Shown: piece by piece, positions 38,811 to 47,749 of the stretch
Layout of the letters: each line of letters starts with the position of its first letter
Position numbering within the stretch: position 1 is the stretch's first letter
Position numbers and translations under genes: made by a program
Assembly: GCA_023476565.1 (NCBI GenBank)
Contig: JAMCVZ010000001.1
Coordinates: 1-54,859 of the forward strand
DNA length: 54,859 nt
From: Nitrospirota bacterium
Lineage (GTDB): Bacteria > Nitrospirota > Thermodesulfovibrionia > Thermodesulfovibrionales > Dissulfurispiraceae
Direction: 5' to 3'
The notes under the pieces: generated by a model
What the model saw: only the letters and a program-made list of their open reading frames with translations
What the model was told of the DNA's origin: nothing
The model's database searches: none

Positions 38811-41800
38811 TCAGTTGCCTTTCATTTTCCTGTACTTCTCGGATCTTTCGGAATCATGCGACTTTTCAGCGTAGCTTATAAGGTCGTCAACAAAGTTCTG
38901 CCTCAAGCCTATCTCTTCGGAACGGTTGAGGTTGTCCTCGAGTATCTTTATGGCCGGCCCGTATTCTCCCTGCAATCCGTAATTGCCTGCCAGCTCCCAC
39001 AGGCCCGTCAACTCTCCTCCCACATTGCCCAGTTCACTGAAAATATTTTTCGCCAGGGCTATGCTTTCACCCGCCCTGTTATAATCACCGAGCTTTTTCT
39101 GGGCGCGGCCCAGGCTCAGGTATCCCTGGGCTATCAGATGCCTGTCCGCACCTGCGCCGAGAATTATCTTCAGGGAGTCTTCATAATACTTCAGGGCCTG
39201 CTTGTACTCTCCCTTGTCCATCATCACGTTCCCGATATTGTTCAATGCCACGGCTTGCCCATTCATGTCCCCCAGCTTTTTTACGATCTCGAGATACTTA
39301 CCGGAGTAGTAGAGCGCCTTCTCATACTCATTTTCCTGTTTGAATATATTCCCCATGAGGTTGTAGACCATGCCGAGACCCGATTCATCAGCGCCCCTCT
39401 CCGCCAGTTCACGGGCATTCTGCACATGGATTATTGCATCCCTGCTTTCACCCAGGTTGGACAGGGCCATCGCAAGGTAGTAGTTCCCATTGAAGATGCC
39501 TCTTTTATAATACATCTTTGTTGCACCGTCCAGAGATTGCCTGGAATACTTTTCCATGCCCCTGTAGTCCCCCCTCTCATAAGAGGACCAGGCATCCTCG
39601 AGCATCTTGTCTATCCCGGCTATCTCCTCATATACCGGGGGGTTTGCTATCTTTAATACTCTTATGATATCGTCTTCCATTTTAAAATCATGATTGACCA
39701 GAAATGCATAATCCAGCCTTTCCCGCGCCCTGCCCTCGTCACCGATATCCAGCAGGATATGGGTCATGTGAAAAGCAACCGTGGCCTTCAAGCTGTCGCG
39801 TGCGGCAATGTTAAAGAAGACCTCCCTGTCGGCCTTTTCGGATATCTTCCTGAATATTTCAGCGGCGTTTTTCCTGTCACCCGAGATGATAAGCACCCTG
39901 TTCTTGCCTATGAATGAGAGGATTTCAAGCTCCGGGTTCTTGGTCCTTCCGGCAATATCGATTGCACGGTCGAGGTGCTGTACGGCGCCCTTATATTTGT
40001 TCAGGAGCGCATAGCATTCCGCCACATTGTAATGAAGAGTTCCTTCTGTTGCAGCATCTTTTTGCCCGGAGGCTATCTTGATTGCCTCCTCGGTGACAGC
40101 GATAAAGTCCCCGCACTTCCCTTCCTTATACAATACGCTTGACTTATCCATGAGTTCCTGAAGATGCCTGGAGCCCACCTGCTCTTTTTTACCGGATTTC
40201 TTACCCTTTTCAGCAGCAATGGCTGTTTCAGAGTCTTTACCCTTGCCTTCTTTTTCCCCGATTCTGGATGTCGACAGGCTTACCATGGCGCCCGCGATCC
40301 AGCACTCTATGTCCTTTGAGGACTTCACCTTATACCATTTCTTGTCCGAAGTATCTTTGAATTCACCAATCACATCGAAAACAGCGCCTTTGGGAGCCCA
40401 GGCGATCACCTTTCCCTCTTGTGAGGGCTCTGCTCTCAAGATGGCGAATTCATTGGTAATGGTGATAGTCCTCTTCTTTTTCTGCTCACCTTGCACTGCC
40501 TTTCCGTCCGGTTTCCCCTTGAGCTCCTCGACTGCCCTCTCTTTAATTACTATATGTTCAGAATCACCGGGTTCCACTTTTACAAAACTGCCGTCAATAA
40601 GGCTGAATGGAGATATATTGGCCACATTGTCCGAAAGCCAGTACTCTTTGCCCTTTGCCGTCTTTACTTTATACCATTTATTCCCTGCGGCCCCGGCAGC
40701 CTCATCCACCACTTCCATAACAGTGCCTTTCGATACTTTTGCCGCTTTTTCAGAATCGAATGACGGTTTTGTTCTTAAAACGGCTGAATTGACAACAATC
40801 GTAACAATTCTCTTTTCGGTCTGCATAGGCTCTGTTGATGCAAGGGCCTGTCCTTTCCGCCTTTCTGTTCCCGGCTCTTTCGTTTCAGGCTTAATCCCGA
40901 CCGGCGGCTTATCTTCAGGTATTCCTTTCTTTGGCTCTTCACCGCCTGCCTTAACCACTATATCTCTGAGCCAGCCGGTCTTGCCGTTTTGCGCTTTTAC
41001 CTTATACCACTTTTTGCCGGCATTGTCCTTTGTCCTCTCGAGCACCTCAAATACTATTCCCTTTTTGGTCCAGGTAACAGCGCCGGAACCGGATGAGGGC
41101 TGCGCCCTCAAAGTAGCGGCATTTGAAGTGACGGTAACGAGCATTTTCCCTGTTATCCCGGGTTCCGCCTTCACCGGAGATTTCTCTTCCTGTTTCGCTG
41201 CGTCAGGAGTTTTCGCTTCAGACCTTGCACCTTCAGGCTTTAGCGCTTCGGGCTTAACGACTTCAGGTTTTGCCGCCTCAGGCTTTGCGGGTTCGGGCTT
41301 CGTCTCCCCGGGTTTCTTTGCAAGCGCCTTCTGTGCCCCGGCTTGCGGCCTGCCGCCCTCTTCAGCCTCTCTTTTTTGCTCTTTCCGGACCTTGACCACC
41401 TTGCCCACTATCCAGTATTCCCGGCCATTTGCCGCCTTCACCCTGTACCACTTCCTGCCGTTGTCTTCTTTGTGCTCGCCGGTTACCTCAAACACCGTCC
41501 CCTTTGCGGCCCATGTCACAGGACTCGACTCAAGCGACGGCTTTGCCCTCAGGTGGGCCGCGTTTTCGCTTATGGTTGCGGTTGCCTTACGGGTCCCCCC
41601 CTGAGCCCTCTCAGCAGCGCCCTGCGGTCCTGTCCCGATCTTTTGTACTTCCGTCTCTATCGGCGCGTCAACTCTATCATGAGAGAGAGCAGGTGATACT
41701 TTCGTCTGCCGGATGTCCTGATTGACGGCATATTCACCTGCTGCTTCCCGGCAGGGCATCACAATTCCGGCAAGGAAAAAGAAGAAATAGAGAAGAGGCC

Positions 41801-41828
41801 GCTTCACATCAACCGCGGTACAACCCAT
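38811..41828 (-). CDS. Large secreted protein: four SH3b domains plus TPR array
   Basis: 1005 residues. N-terminal signal sequence (about 1-32, PLLYFFFFLAG), four bacterial SH3-like domains at about 82-147, 228-293, 338-404 and 452-520, each ending with a KWYKVK...W core, then a TPR region from about 560 to 990 (at least seven helical pairs such as GEYKQALKYYEDSLK). Between SH3b 1 and 2 is a KPE-rich linker of five-residue repeats (KPEAA, KPEVV, KPEAL). SH3b domains bind cell wall or peptide; TPRs bind proteins. No enzyme domain. Likely an envelope scaffold. The next gene, udg, starts eight bases after its stop. Confidence 0.9.
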   Translation of the reverse strand: MGCTAVDVKRPLLYFFFFLAGIVMPCREAAGEYAVNQDIRQTKVSPALSHDRVDAPIETEVQKIGTGPQGAAERAQGGTRKATATISENAAHLRAKPSLESSPVTWAAKGTVFEVTGEHKEDNGRKWYRVKAANGREYWIVGKVVKVRKEQKREAEEGGRPQAGAQKALAKKPGETKPEPAKPEAAKPEVVKPEALKPEGARSEAKTPDAAKQEEKSPVKAEPGITGKMLVTVTSNAATLRAQPSSGSGAVTWTKKGIVFEVLERTKDNAGKKWYKVKAQNGKTGWLRDIVVKAGGEEPKKGIPEDKPPVGIKPETKEPGTERRKGQALASTEPMQTEKRIVTIVVNSAVLRTKPSFDSEKAAKVSKGTVMEVVDEAAGAAGNKWYKVKTAKGKEYWLSDNVANISPFSLIDGSFVKVEPGDSEHIVIKERAVEELKGKPDGKAVQGEQKKKRTITITNEFAILRAEPSQEGKVIAWAPKGAVFDVIGEFKDTSDKKWYKVKSSKDIECWIAGAMVSLSTSRIGEKEGKGKDSETAIAAEKGKKSGKKEQVGSRHLQELMDKSSVLYKEGKCGDFIAVTEEAIKIASGQKDAATEGTLHYNVAECYALLNKYKGAVQHLDRAIDIAGRTKNPELEILSFIGKNRVLIISGDRKNAAEIFRKISEKADREVFFNIAARDSLKATVAFHMTHILLDIGDEGRARERLDYAFLVNHDFKMEDDIIRVLKIANPPVYEEIAGIDKMLEDAWSSYERGDYRGMEKYSRQSLDGATKMYYKRGIFNGNYYLAMALSNLGESRDAIIHVQNARELAERGADESGLGMVYNLMGNIFKQENEYEKALYYSGKYLEIVKKLGDMNGQAVALNNIGNVMMDKGEYKQALKYYEDSLKIILGAGADRHLIAQGYLSLGRAQKKLGDYNRAGESIALAKNIFSELGNVGGELTGLWELAGNYGLQGEYGPAIKILEDNLNRSEEIGLRQNFVDDLISYAEKSHDSERSEKYRKMKGN

Positions 41829-41839
41829 TGCGCCTCACC

Positions 41840-42691
41840 TTACCTTTCACCCCATTTCAGTTTTGTCCTGAGAATCTGGAAATAATTCCGCTCAGGGGGA
41901 ATAAGGAGTTTCGTTTTAAATGTGGATTTTTTTACTTCGACCACATCGTTGTTCCTTAAAGAGAAGCCGACCTGCCCGTCAAGCGTTAAAAATACATCCT
42001 CGCTTGCAGACCTCAAGATAACCTCAACAGTGCAATCATCAGGCAAAACAATAGGCCTGTTCGTCAGGGTATGGGGGCAAATGGGAGTAAGGACGATACT
42101 GTTCAATGTCGGATACAGTATAGGGCCCCCTGCGGCAAGAGAATATGCAGTCGAGCCCGTAGGGGTTGCAATAATCAGCCCGTCGGCCTTGAACGTCGTT
42201 ACATAGGTGCTGTTTACATAGGCCTCCATATCGGTAATCCTTGCCAGCGCCCCTTTGTTTATAACCACGTCATTCAGCACGACGAAGTCAGCGATCATCT
42301 CTGCACGACGGTAGACGACCGCTGTGAGCATTATCCGCTCTTCCCGGGAGCACTTGCCCGACAGGACATCGCCTACCGCTTCAAATAATTCATCCCGGTT
42401 AACCTCGGTGATAAACCCCAATCCCCCGAGATTAACGCCGAGTATGGGCACATTTCTTCCCCCTACCAGTCTCGCAACCGACAGCATAGTGCCGTCCCCG
42501 CCGAGGACTATGATAACATCCGACAGTTCCGGTATCTGAGATCTCGAGTAACCCTCGACCTTCAGGATCTGGGCAGTCTCGATATCCAGGAATACATCGT
42601 AGCCGCTGCCCCGGAGCCACGGCAGAAAGTCTTTCAAGATATCAACAGGCTCCGGTCTTCCGGTCTTGCAAATTATCCCGATCTTTTTCAC
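41840..42691 (-). CDS. nadK: NAD kinase
   Basis: Makes NADP from NAD and ATP. 283 residues. GGDGTMLSVARL (about 65-76) is the catalytic motif; GVNLGGLGFI, NDVVINKG and ATPTGSTAYSLAAGGPI complete the diagnostic set. Cytosolic. Between tsaE and the SH3b-TPR gene with short spacing. Confidence 0.97.
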   Translation of the reverse strand: MKKIGIICKTGRPEPVDILKDFLPWLRGSGYDVFLDIETAQILKVEGYSRSQIPELSDVIIVLGGDGTMLSVARLVGGRNVPILGVNLGGLGFITEVNRDELFEAVGDVLSGKCSREERIMLTAVVYRRAEMIADFVVLNDVVINKGALARITDMEAYVNSTYVTTFKADGLIIATPTGSTAYSLAAGGPILYPTLNSIVLTPICPHTLTNRPIVLPDDCTVEVILRSASEDVFLTLDGQVGFSLRNNDVVEVKKSTFKTKLLIPPERNYFQILRTKLKWGER

Positions 42692-42708
42692 TTATCCCTC
42701 TCTATACG

Positions 42709-42752
42709 GCAGGCTATAGCCTATTGCCTATAACCTATCGCCTATTGCCCCT
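42709..42752. repeat. Heptamer repeat, CCTATTG type, at tsaE end
   Basis: Six near-identical heptamers (GGCTATA GCCTATT GCCTATA ACCTATC GCCTATT GCCCCTT). Unlike other copies it has no second arm, though the sequence is partly self-complementary (TATAGGC/GCCTATA). It encodes the last TsaE residues (IGDRL) and the TAG stop. Confidence 0.85.
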
Positions 42753-43162
42753 TCGATAATGATTTCTCTTGAATTTTCATCCTGATAATTTATCCTCACC
42801 GTGACAGCCCCTTCAGGCATTTCGGAAAGCCTTTCAGCCCATTCAATAACAGCGACCCCGCCTGAATCCATATACTCCCATATGCCCAGTGCCTCCATAT
42901 CCTCTTCTGTTTCCACCCTGTAGAGGTCGATATGATAAAAGCGGGGTATCGTATCATATTCAGCCACGATAACAAAACTGGCGCTGCCTATATCCCTTTT
43001 GGGAATGCCGAAAGCTAATGCTATTCCCTTGATCAATGTAGTCTTTCCCGCCCCCAGGTCCCCGTAGAGGAGGACCGTCCGGGTGGCATATGCTTTTAAA
43101 AGATTGCCGATTCTGTATCCTGTATTTTCCGTTTCTTCAGGCGATCCGGTAACTACTCTCAT
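42728..43162 (-). CDS. tsaE: tRNA threonylcarbamoyladenosine biosynthesis ATPase TsaE
   Basis: P-loop ATPase that cycles the TsaB-TsaD complex in t6A synthesis. 144 residues. Walker A LYGDLGAGKTTLIKGIA (about 30-46), SASFVIVAEYDT, and IDLYRVE and VIEWAERLSE are conserved. ATG at 43162 (MRVVTGSPEETEN) is preferred to 43195, which adds an odd Cys-containing leader. The C-terminus is repeat-encoded. No tsaB or tsaD in the window. Confidence 0.95.
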   Translation of the reverse strand: MRVVTGSPEETENTGYRIGNLLKAYATRTVLLYGDLGAGKTTLIKGIALAFGIPKRDIGSASFVIVAEYDTIPRFYHIDLYRVETEEDMEALGIWEYMDSGGVAVIEWAERLSEMPEGAVTVRINYQDENSREIIIEGAIGDRL

Positions 43163-43232
43163 ATAAAGTTCAACCCGTCTCAGGCATGGCATCATCGAGG
43201 GGACCCGATAGTACCGGTCTTTGCAGTTTCAA

Positions 43233-43685
43233 TTATTTTTTTGTTATACCCATGATCAAATCCATCTTCCCGATTATCCCCACTATTTCTTTACCGCTGA
43301 CGACGGGGATAAGGTGGACGTTTTTATCGGACATTATGGTGGCCATATCCTCCATCGAAGCATCCCCGGTGACGGTCACTACATCCCTTGTGCATATATC
43401 CCCGACCGTAACCGCAGCCATCCTCTTGATCTCATTCTCTATCCTGCCCGGGCTTTCGAGCATGATGTAGGCGTCAAAAAGCCTCACAACGGTAGGAATG
43501 TGCAGCCTCTTGTTCTGGCTTATAAGGTCGTTTTCCGTAACTATGCCCATCAGGTCGCCATTTTCATCCACGACCGGAACGCCGCTTATTTTGTGTTCAA
43601 TGAGGATCCGCGCCAATTCCTCTATAGTGGCAGTAGAGCTGATCGTTATCACGTCTTTAACCATTATGTCCTTTGCCTTAAGCAT
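43233..43685 (-). CDS. Tandem CBS-domain protein
   Basis: 150 residues forming one Bateman module: CBS 1 at about 1-62 (VKDVITISSTATIEELARIL, GVPVVDENGDLMGIVTENDL) and CBS 2 at about 85-145 (RDVVTVTGDASMEDMATIM, HLIPVVSGKEIVGII). Such stand-alone modules bind adenosyl nucleotides and sense energy state. No fused effector. ATG at 43685 with AAAGGAG upstream. Partner unknown. Confidence 0.93.
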   Translation of the reverse strand: MLKAKDIMVKDVITISSTATIEELARILIEHKISGVPVVDENGDLMGIVTENDLISQNKRLHIPTVVRLFDAYIMLESPGRIENEIKRMAAVTVGDICTRDVVTVTGDASMEDMATIMSDKNVHLIPVVSGKEIVGIIGKMDLIMGITKK

Positions 43686-43731
43686 GTGGTCTCCTTTAAG
43701 TGAGATTATTATTTTATATTCGCTCGCTCAA

Positions 43732-43751
43732 CCCCGCGGCAAGCTGCGGGG
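43732..43751. repeat. GC-rich palindrome
   Basis: CCCCGCGGCAAGCTGCGGGG forms a short hairpin with one internal mismatch between the CBS and pgeF genes. It resembles the terminal hairpins of IS200/IS605 relics, from memory, but one copy is insufficient to tell; it may also serve as terminator though no T-run follows in either direction. Confidence 0.5.
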
Positions 43752-43808
43752 AATACGCCCGACAGCCATTTATTTTCCGGTGTCTCTATTATAAACTACA
43801 TTGTCAAA

Positions 43809-44498
43809 TCAGACAATTCCTATAAACCCGCCCTGCCTTCCCGTCGAACCCTTTGCAAACCTGTATGAATAATACTTTCCAGGAAGACAGAACGTGCATT
43901 CACCGGATGTCCATATGTTCTCAGGAGGCACCCCGGAAGAAACCGCCTGGTATGCATTTGCGGCGGGCAGATCAATGCGATACTTTCCGCCCTTTTCATC
44001 CCAGTAGTCGCCCTCTCCGGTGGCCCTTGCAACAGCCTCTATAACCTCATACCCCACTTCATAGCAGCACCGCCGTATGCCCGGGCCGAGGGCAATCAAA
44101 ATATCCGCCGGCGATGAATGGAACCTGTACTCCATCACCGTCACCGCGTTCCTCAGAATACCCGCGGCAGTCCCCCTCCAGCCTGCGTGCACGGCTCCGG
44201 CTATACGCTTCCTCGCATCATAGAGGAGTATGGGCGCGCAATCGGCCACCTGAACGCCTATCAGAATACCCTTCCTCCCTGTAATAACGCCGTCGGCTAT
44301 CTTCGGGTCAAGGTCGTGCTCCACTATCACAATCTTATCCGTGTGTTTCTGAACAGGGATGTAGATGTTGTGCGGGGGCAAAGTGAATGCCTTTGAAACG
44401 GCGTTTCTGTCACTGCCGGCCGCTTTAGTAGTAAAAAATCCTTTTACAGGGAATCCATTAAAAACAGGAGGGGTTATAATGTTCAGCTCACAGTCCAT
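43809..44498 (-). CDS. pgeF: Peptidoglycan editing factor PgeF (laccase domain, YfiH family)
   Basis: 229 residues. Metal-type His and Cys in VPVQKHTDKIV, VQVADCAPILLYD and AVHAGWRGTAAG, the signature of the polyphenol oxidase-like YfiH family; E. coli PgeF removes L-Ser misincorporated into peptidoglycan precursors, and some homologues act on nucleosides. Start ATG at 44498 next to the doubtful repeat 44495-44561. Substrate inferred from the family. Confidence 0.93.
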   Translation of the reverse strand: MDCELNIITPPVFNGFPVKGFFTTKAAGSDRNAVSKAFTLPPHNIYIPVQKHTDKIVIVEHDLDPKIADGVITGRKGILIGVQVADCAPILLYDARKRIAGAVHAGWRGTAAGILRNAVTVMEYRFHSSPADILIALGPGIRRCCYEVGYEVIEAVARATGEGDYWDEKGGKYRIDLPAANAYQAVSSGVPPENIWTSGECTFCLPGKYYSYRFAKGSTGRQGGFIGIV

Positions 44499-44561
44499 AG
44501 GCTATAGCTCGTAGATGAAGGGGGTACGGCCATAAGCGATCAACTATAAGCTACCGGCCGT
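44495..44561. repeat. Weak CCTATTG/GCTATAG-type inverted repeat
   Basis: GGCTATAGCTCGTAG and AACTATAAGCTACCGG suggest a degenerate hairpin between the hybrid kinase and pgeF, related in bases to 42709-42752. The period is not clean, so membership in the family is uncertain. Confidence 0.4.
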
Positions 44562-46795
44562 CATAAGTTCCCCATCAGGGCATCTTCAACCTTACTTAAG
44601 AGTTCTGTGCTCTGGAACGGCTTTTGGAGAAAACCGGTATTGCTGGCTTCCAGCAATTCATAAAAATACTTTTCTTCGGCATACCCGCTGCATAAAATCA
44701 CCTTTACGTCGGGTTTTATAACCTTTATTTCCTTAAAGGTCTGTCTACCGCCCTTTACCGGCATGACCATGTCGAGGATTACAAGATCGATCCTGTCTTT
44801 ATGCTCATTAAATATCCTTATGCCCTCGTTGCCGTGGATAGCGAGGAGCACCTCGAAATTATAAGCCTCGAGGATATCTTTGCTCAACTCCCTCATCACT
44901 TCTTCGTCATCAATGATGAGAATTGTTCCCTTTGCAGGCCTTGTACCCATACTTTTCTCACCCCTTTTGTCCTCTACCGACCCTTCAGCCTTGGGCAGAT
45001 AGATGCGCATGCAGGTGCCGAGGTCCGGCTCTGAATACACGTTTATATATCCCCCGTGGTTTTTGACTATTCCGTATACCATAGCCAGTCCCAGTCCCGT
45101 CCCCTTACCGACATCCTTTGTCGTGTAGAACGGCTCGAATATCCGCTTCTTCACATCGGGACTCATGCCCCGCCCGGTGTCGGTGACACTTATCCTCATA
45201 TATTCTCCGGGAGGTATCTGGAAAAGATCGTAAACCTTCCTGTCGTGAAGCAGGTAGAATTCCGCTTTTATGTAGAGCCTTCCGCCGCCGGGCATGGCAT
45301 CACGCGCGTTCAGGCAAAGGTTCATCAATGCCTGATATATCTGATTGCTGTCTCCTTCTACGGGAGGCAGGTTTTCCTCCGAATCCAGCACTATGGTTAT
45401 ACTCCTGTCGAAGGTCTCCCTCAGGAAGCAGACCATTTCATTGAGCGTATAGTCGATATTGAACTTCTCGATGGAATACTTGCCTTTTCGCGCAAAGCCG
45501 AGCAATTGCTGCGTAAGGTTGGTCGCCCTCTTAGCGGACTTCTCAATGGTGTCTATATATTTATATATTTTTTCGTTCTCAGGCACCACGGTCTTCAATA
45601 ATGTTGAATACCCGAGCACTCCCGTAAGGATATTATTGAAGTCGTGCGCAATGCCCCCTGCGAGCAAGCCCAGGCTTTCCAGCTTCTGGGACTGCATAAC
45701 GACCTCCTCGAATTTTTTCTTTTCAGTTATGTTCACAAAATATCCGTCGTACCCTGCAATCTCACCACCCTCATCGAATTCAGGGTAAATGGACATAATA
45801 ACTGTATGTTCGTTTCCGTTTGAGCCGGTGATCCTCATTTCGACATTTTTTATGCTTTGGGAGGCGGCTCTTTGCAGGCAGGAAGTATCCCGTCCATAAA
45901 CAAATAATGAGCAGAACTTGTCTATTCCGCCGCAGATCTCGTCGAAATTCTTGTTCGTCTCGACAATATTGCCGTCTTTGTCCAACCTGAATATGGCATG
46001 CTCGACCCTGTCGAAGAGATCCCTTATCCTCTTCTCGGATCTCATCAATCTCAACTCCCTGTCCTTTATCGCCGCGCTCATCCTGTCAAAAGCTACTGCA
46101 AGCTCTCCGATCTCATCGCTGGAGGTAATCCCCTTTATTTCGGGATACTCTCCCTTTTCAATTTTTTTGACCGCGCTGAAGAGCAGCATAAGAGGTTTTG
46201 TGGCTATCGCGATCAAAATCGAAACGATGATGCCGCTGAGCGTAGCGAATATTATCGCAAGCATGACGCCTTTGAAGACAATCCTGTTCTCGGCCCTCCT
46301 CATATCGGCCTTTGAAAAGCCTATCCTGACCCATCCTATATTATCCTTAATCTGCGGGATGTTTTCCGCGCCCTGGAATATATCGATATCCTCCTTCGGC
46401 CTGAGCGTAAAAACAGGGGCGTAAAAATCAAAAAGGTCCTGCGTCTCGAAGAAGATCACCGATGAGCCGGAAGCCACGCTCCCCGGCGGCTCCGGAACAG
46501 TGATGCCATCGTGAATAAGCTCCTTCATTTTACTGTCGTAGAAGGACACGAAGACCACTTCAGGTGTGCTTTTCAGAAATGCTGCGGCGTTCTTCAGGAG
46601 TTCGGGATTTCCCGAAAGGATTGGCAGCTCACCTGTTTTGGTAGCCAGTGTTGTTATGACCTCGGCCCTTTTTATGATCTCGGTTCTCATGATGCTTTTT
46701 TCAGTGTTTATCGCCTCATAGGTGTATACCGTTGACACGATAATCAAAACCGATATCATGAAATAAAGGGCTTTGTTCTTAAACGTCAGCCTCAT
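44561..46795 (-). CDS. Hybrid sensor histidine kinase with receiver domain
   Basis: 744 residues. TM1 at about 10-28, periplasmic sensor region to about 172, TM2 at about 174-198, HAMP about 200-250, PAS about 258-360, HisKA with H384 in GGIAHDFNNIL, HATPase motifs NLCLNARDAM (N box), DTGRGMSPD (G1) and GTGLGLAMVYG (G2), and a receiver domain (about 624-744) with D675 in VILDMVMP. There is no HPt or output domain, so a separate partner must act. It is translationally coupled (4-base overlap) to the binding-protein gene upstream; the two may form a ligand-sensing unit. Confidence 0.94.
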   Translation of the reverse strand: MRLTFKNKALYFMISVLIIVSTVYTYEAINTEKSIMRTEIIKRAEVITTLATKTGELPILSGNPELLKNAAAFLKSTPEVVFVSFYDSKMKELIHDGITVPEPPGSVASGSSVIFFETQDLFDFYAPVFTLRPKEDIDIFQGAENIPQIKDNIGWVRIGFSKADMRRAENRIVFKGVMLAIIFATLSGIIVSILIAIATKPLMLLFSAVKKIEKGEYPEIKGITSSDEIGELAVAFDRMSAAIKDRELRLMRSEKRIRDLFDRVEHAIFRLDKDGNIVETNKNFDEICGGIDKFCSLFVYGRDTSCLQRAASQSIKNVEMRITGSNGNEHTVIMSIYPEFDEGGEIAGYDGYFVNITEKKKFEEVVMQSQKLESLGLLAGGIAHDFNNILTGVLGYSTLLKTVVPENEKIYKYIDTIEKSAKRATNLTQQLLGFARKGKYSIEKFNIDYTLNEMVCFLRETFDRSITIVLDSEENLPPVEGDSNQIYQALMNLCLNARDAMPGGGRLYIKAEFYLLHDRKVYDLFQIPPGEYMRISVTDTGRGMSPDVKKRIFEPFYTTKDVGKGTGLGLAMVYGIVKNHGGYINVYSEPDLGTCMRIYLPKAEGSVEDKRGEKSMGTRPAKGTILIIDDEEVMRELSKDILEAYNFEVLLAIHGNEGIRIFNEHKDRIDLVILDMVMPVKGGRQTFKEIKVIKPDVKVILCSGYAEEKYFYELLEASNTGFLQKPFQSTELLSKVEDALMGNL

Positions 46796-47667
46796 GGGTA
46801 TATCCTCTTTGCCTTCCTTATAATTTCCTCCGGGATATTTATGTTCATCTTTCGTGCGGTATCCGTGTTTATGTAAAGGTTGAACCTCTGCGGTGATGAG
46901 GGGGATACGAGCTCGGCGTTGCCGGTCGAGAGCACCGTTTTTGCCATTTCCGCCAACTGCCTTCCCATACCCGCGGTGTCAAAAACGAGCGCGAGCAGGG
47001 AACCCTCTTTCACATGCTTCTCCGAAATGCCGAGCACGGGAATCTTTTTCCGGAACGAGAACAGGTAGACGGCCTCCACGGCGGTCGGAGACAGCAGATG
47101 CTTGTCGGGAAGCAGCAGCAGCGCATCGACATTCAGCGAGTTTACGGCATTTACAAACTCATATGAATTTTTAGCCTTGAGCGCCTTTATCTGCAAGGAA
47201 TCAACAGACTTTACAAACTTCTCGGTATCACTGCTGTAAATAACACCTATCCTTCGCATACCCGGGAAACTTCTATTTATGAGAGCAAGGTACTCATCGA
47301 TGGGGGTCTCCATGTAGACTCCCGTCATGTTCTGCCGATGTGCTTTGGGCGGCATGATGAGCATCCCGTATATAACCGGGATCGATTCGGGAAGATTGAC
47401 CGCGATATCCACGGCATCTTTTCCAAGGGCGATAACAGCCTTTGCGCTCTCTTCATTAACAACGGTTCTTAAGTTCCCGTGCACCTGCGAAGGGGCATAT
47501 GCCCTGGCATGGGACGGCAGGACCTTCTCCATCTCCCTGACCACATCCAGGACAGGCTTGAGCTGGGTATCGCCGATTATGATCACCTCGGCTGATTCAG
47601 CCGGTACGACACAGCAGAGAAGCACAAAAACAGCTATAAGGTAAGAAAGCTGTCTTTTAACACTCAT
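46792..47667 (-). CDS. ABC-type substrate-binding protein (ABC_sub_bind/TrpX-like)
   Basis: 291 residues with a cleavable signal peptide (about 1-25, ending PAESA). Domain of the PF04392 class: IIGDTQLKPVLDVV, GVIYSSDTEKFV, ALLLLPDKHLLSP and VLGISEKHVKEGSLLALVFD. No ABC permease or ATPase is adjacent; instead the next gene is a sensor kinase, so the protein may present a ligand to the periplasmic domain of that kinase. Ligands in the family are aromatic amino acids or related molecules; none can be assigned here. Confidence 0.9.
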   Translation of the reverse strand: MSVKRQLSYLIAVFVLLCCVVPAESAEVIIIGDTQLKPVLDVVREMEKVLPSHARAYAPSQVHGNLRTVVNEESAKAVIALGKDAVDIAVNLPESIPVIYGMLIMPPKAHRQNMTGVYMETPIDEYLALINRSFPGMRRIGVIYSSDTEKFVKSVDSLQIKALKAKNSYEFVNAVNSLNVDALLLLPDKHLLSPTAVEAVYLFSFRKKIPVLGISEKHVKEGSLLALVFDTAGMGRQLAEMAKTVLSTGNAELVSPSSPQRFNLYINTDTARKMNINIPEEIIRKAKRIYP

Positions 47668-47749
47668 GAGAGCCTGTTTTTCCCCATATAAATTCGCGAC
47701 AGCATACCCCCCAGATGTTCAGTTATTATAATCACAACAAGGGAAAAGC

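Noticed and set aside
40219-41604. 461-residue plus-strand frame opposite the SH3b-TPR gene
   Set aside because: Ser/Ala/Pro-rich mirror of a repetitive Lys/Pro/Glu gene; no ribosome site and no domain.
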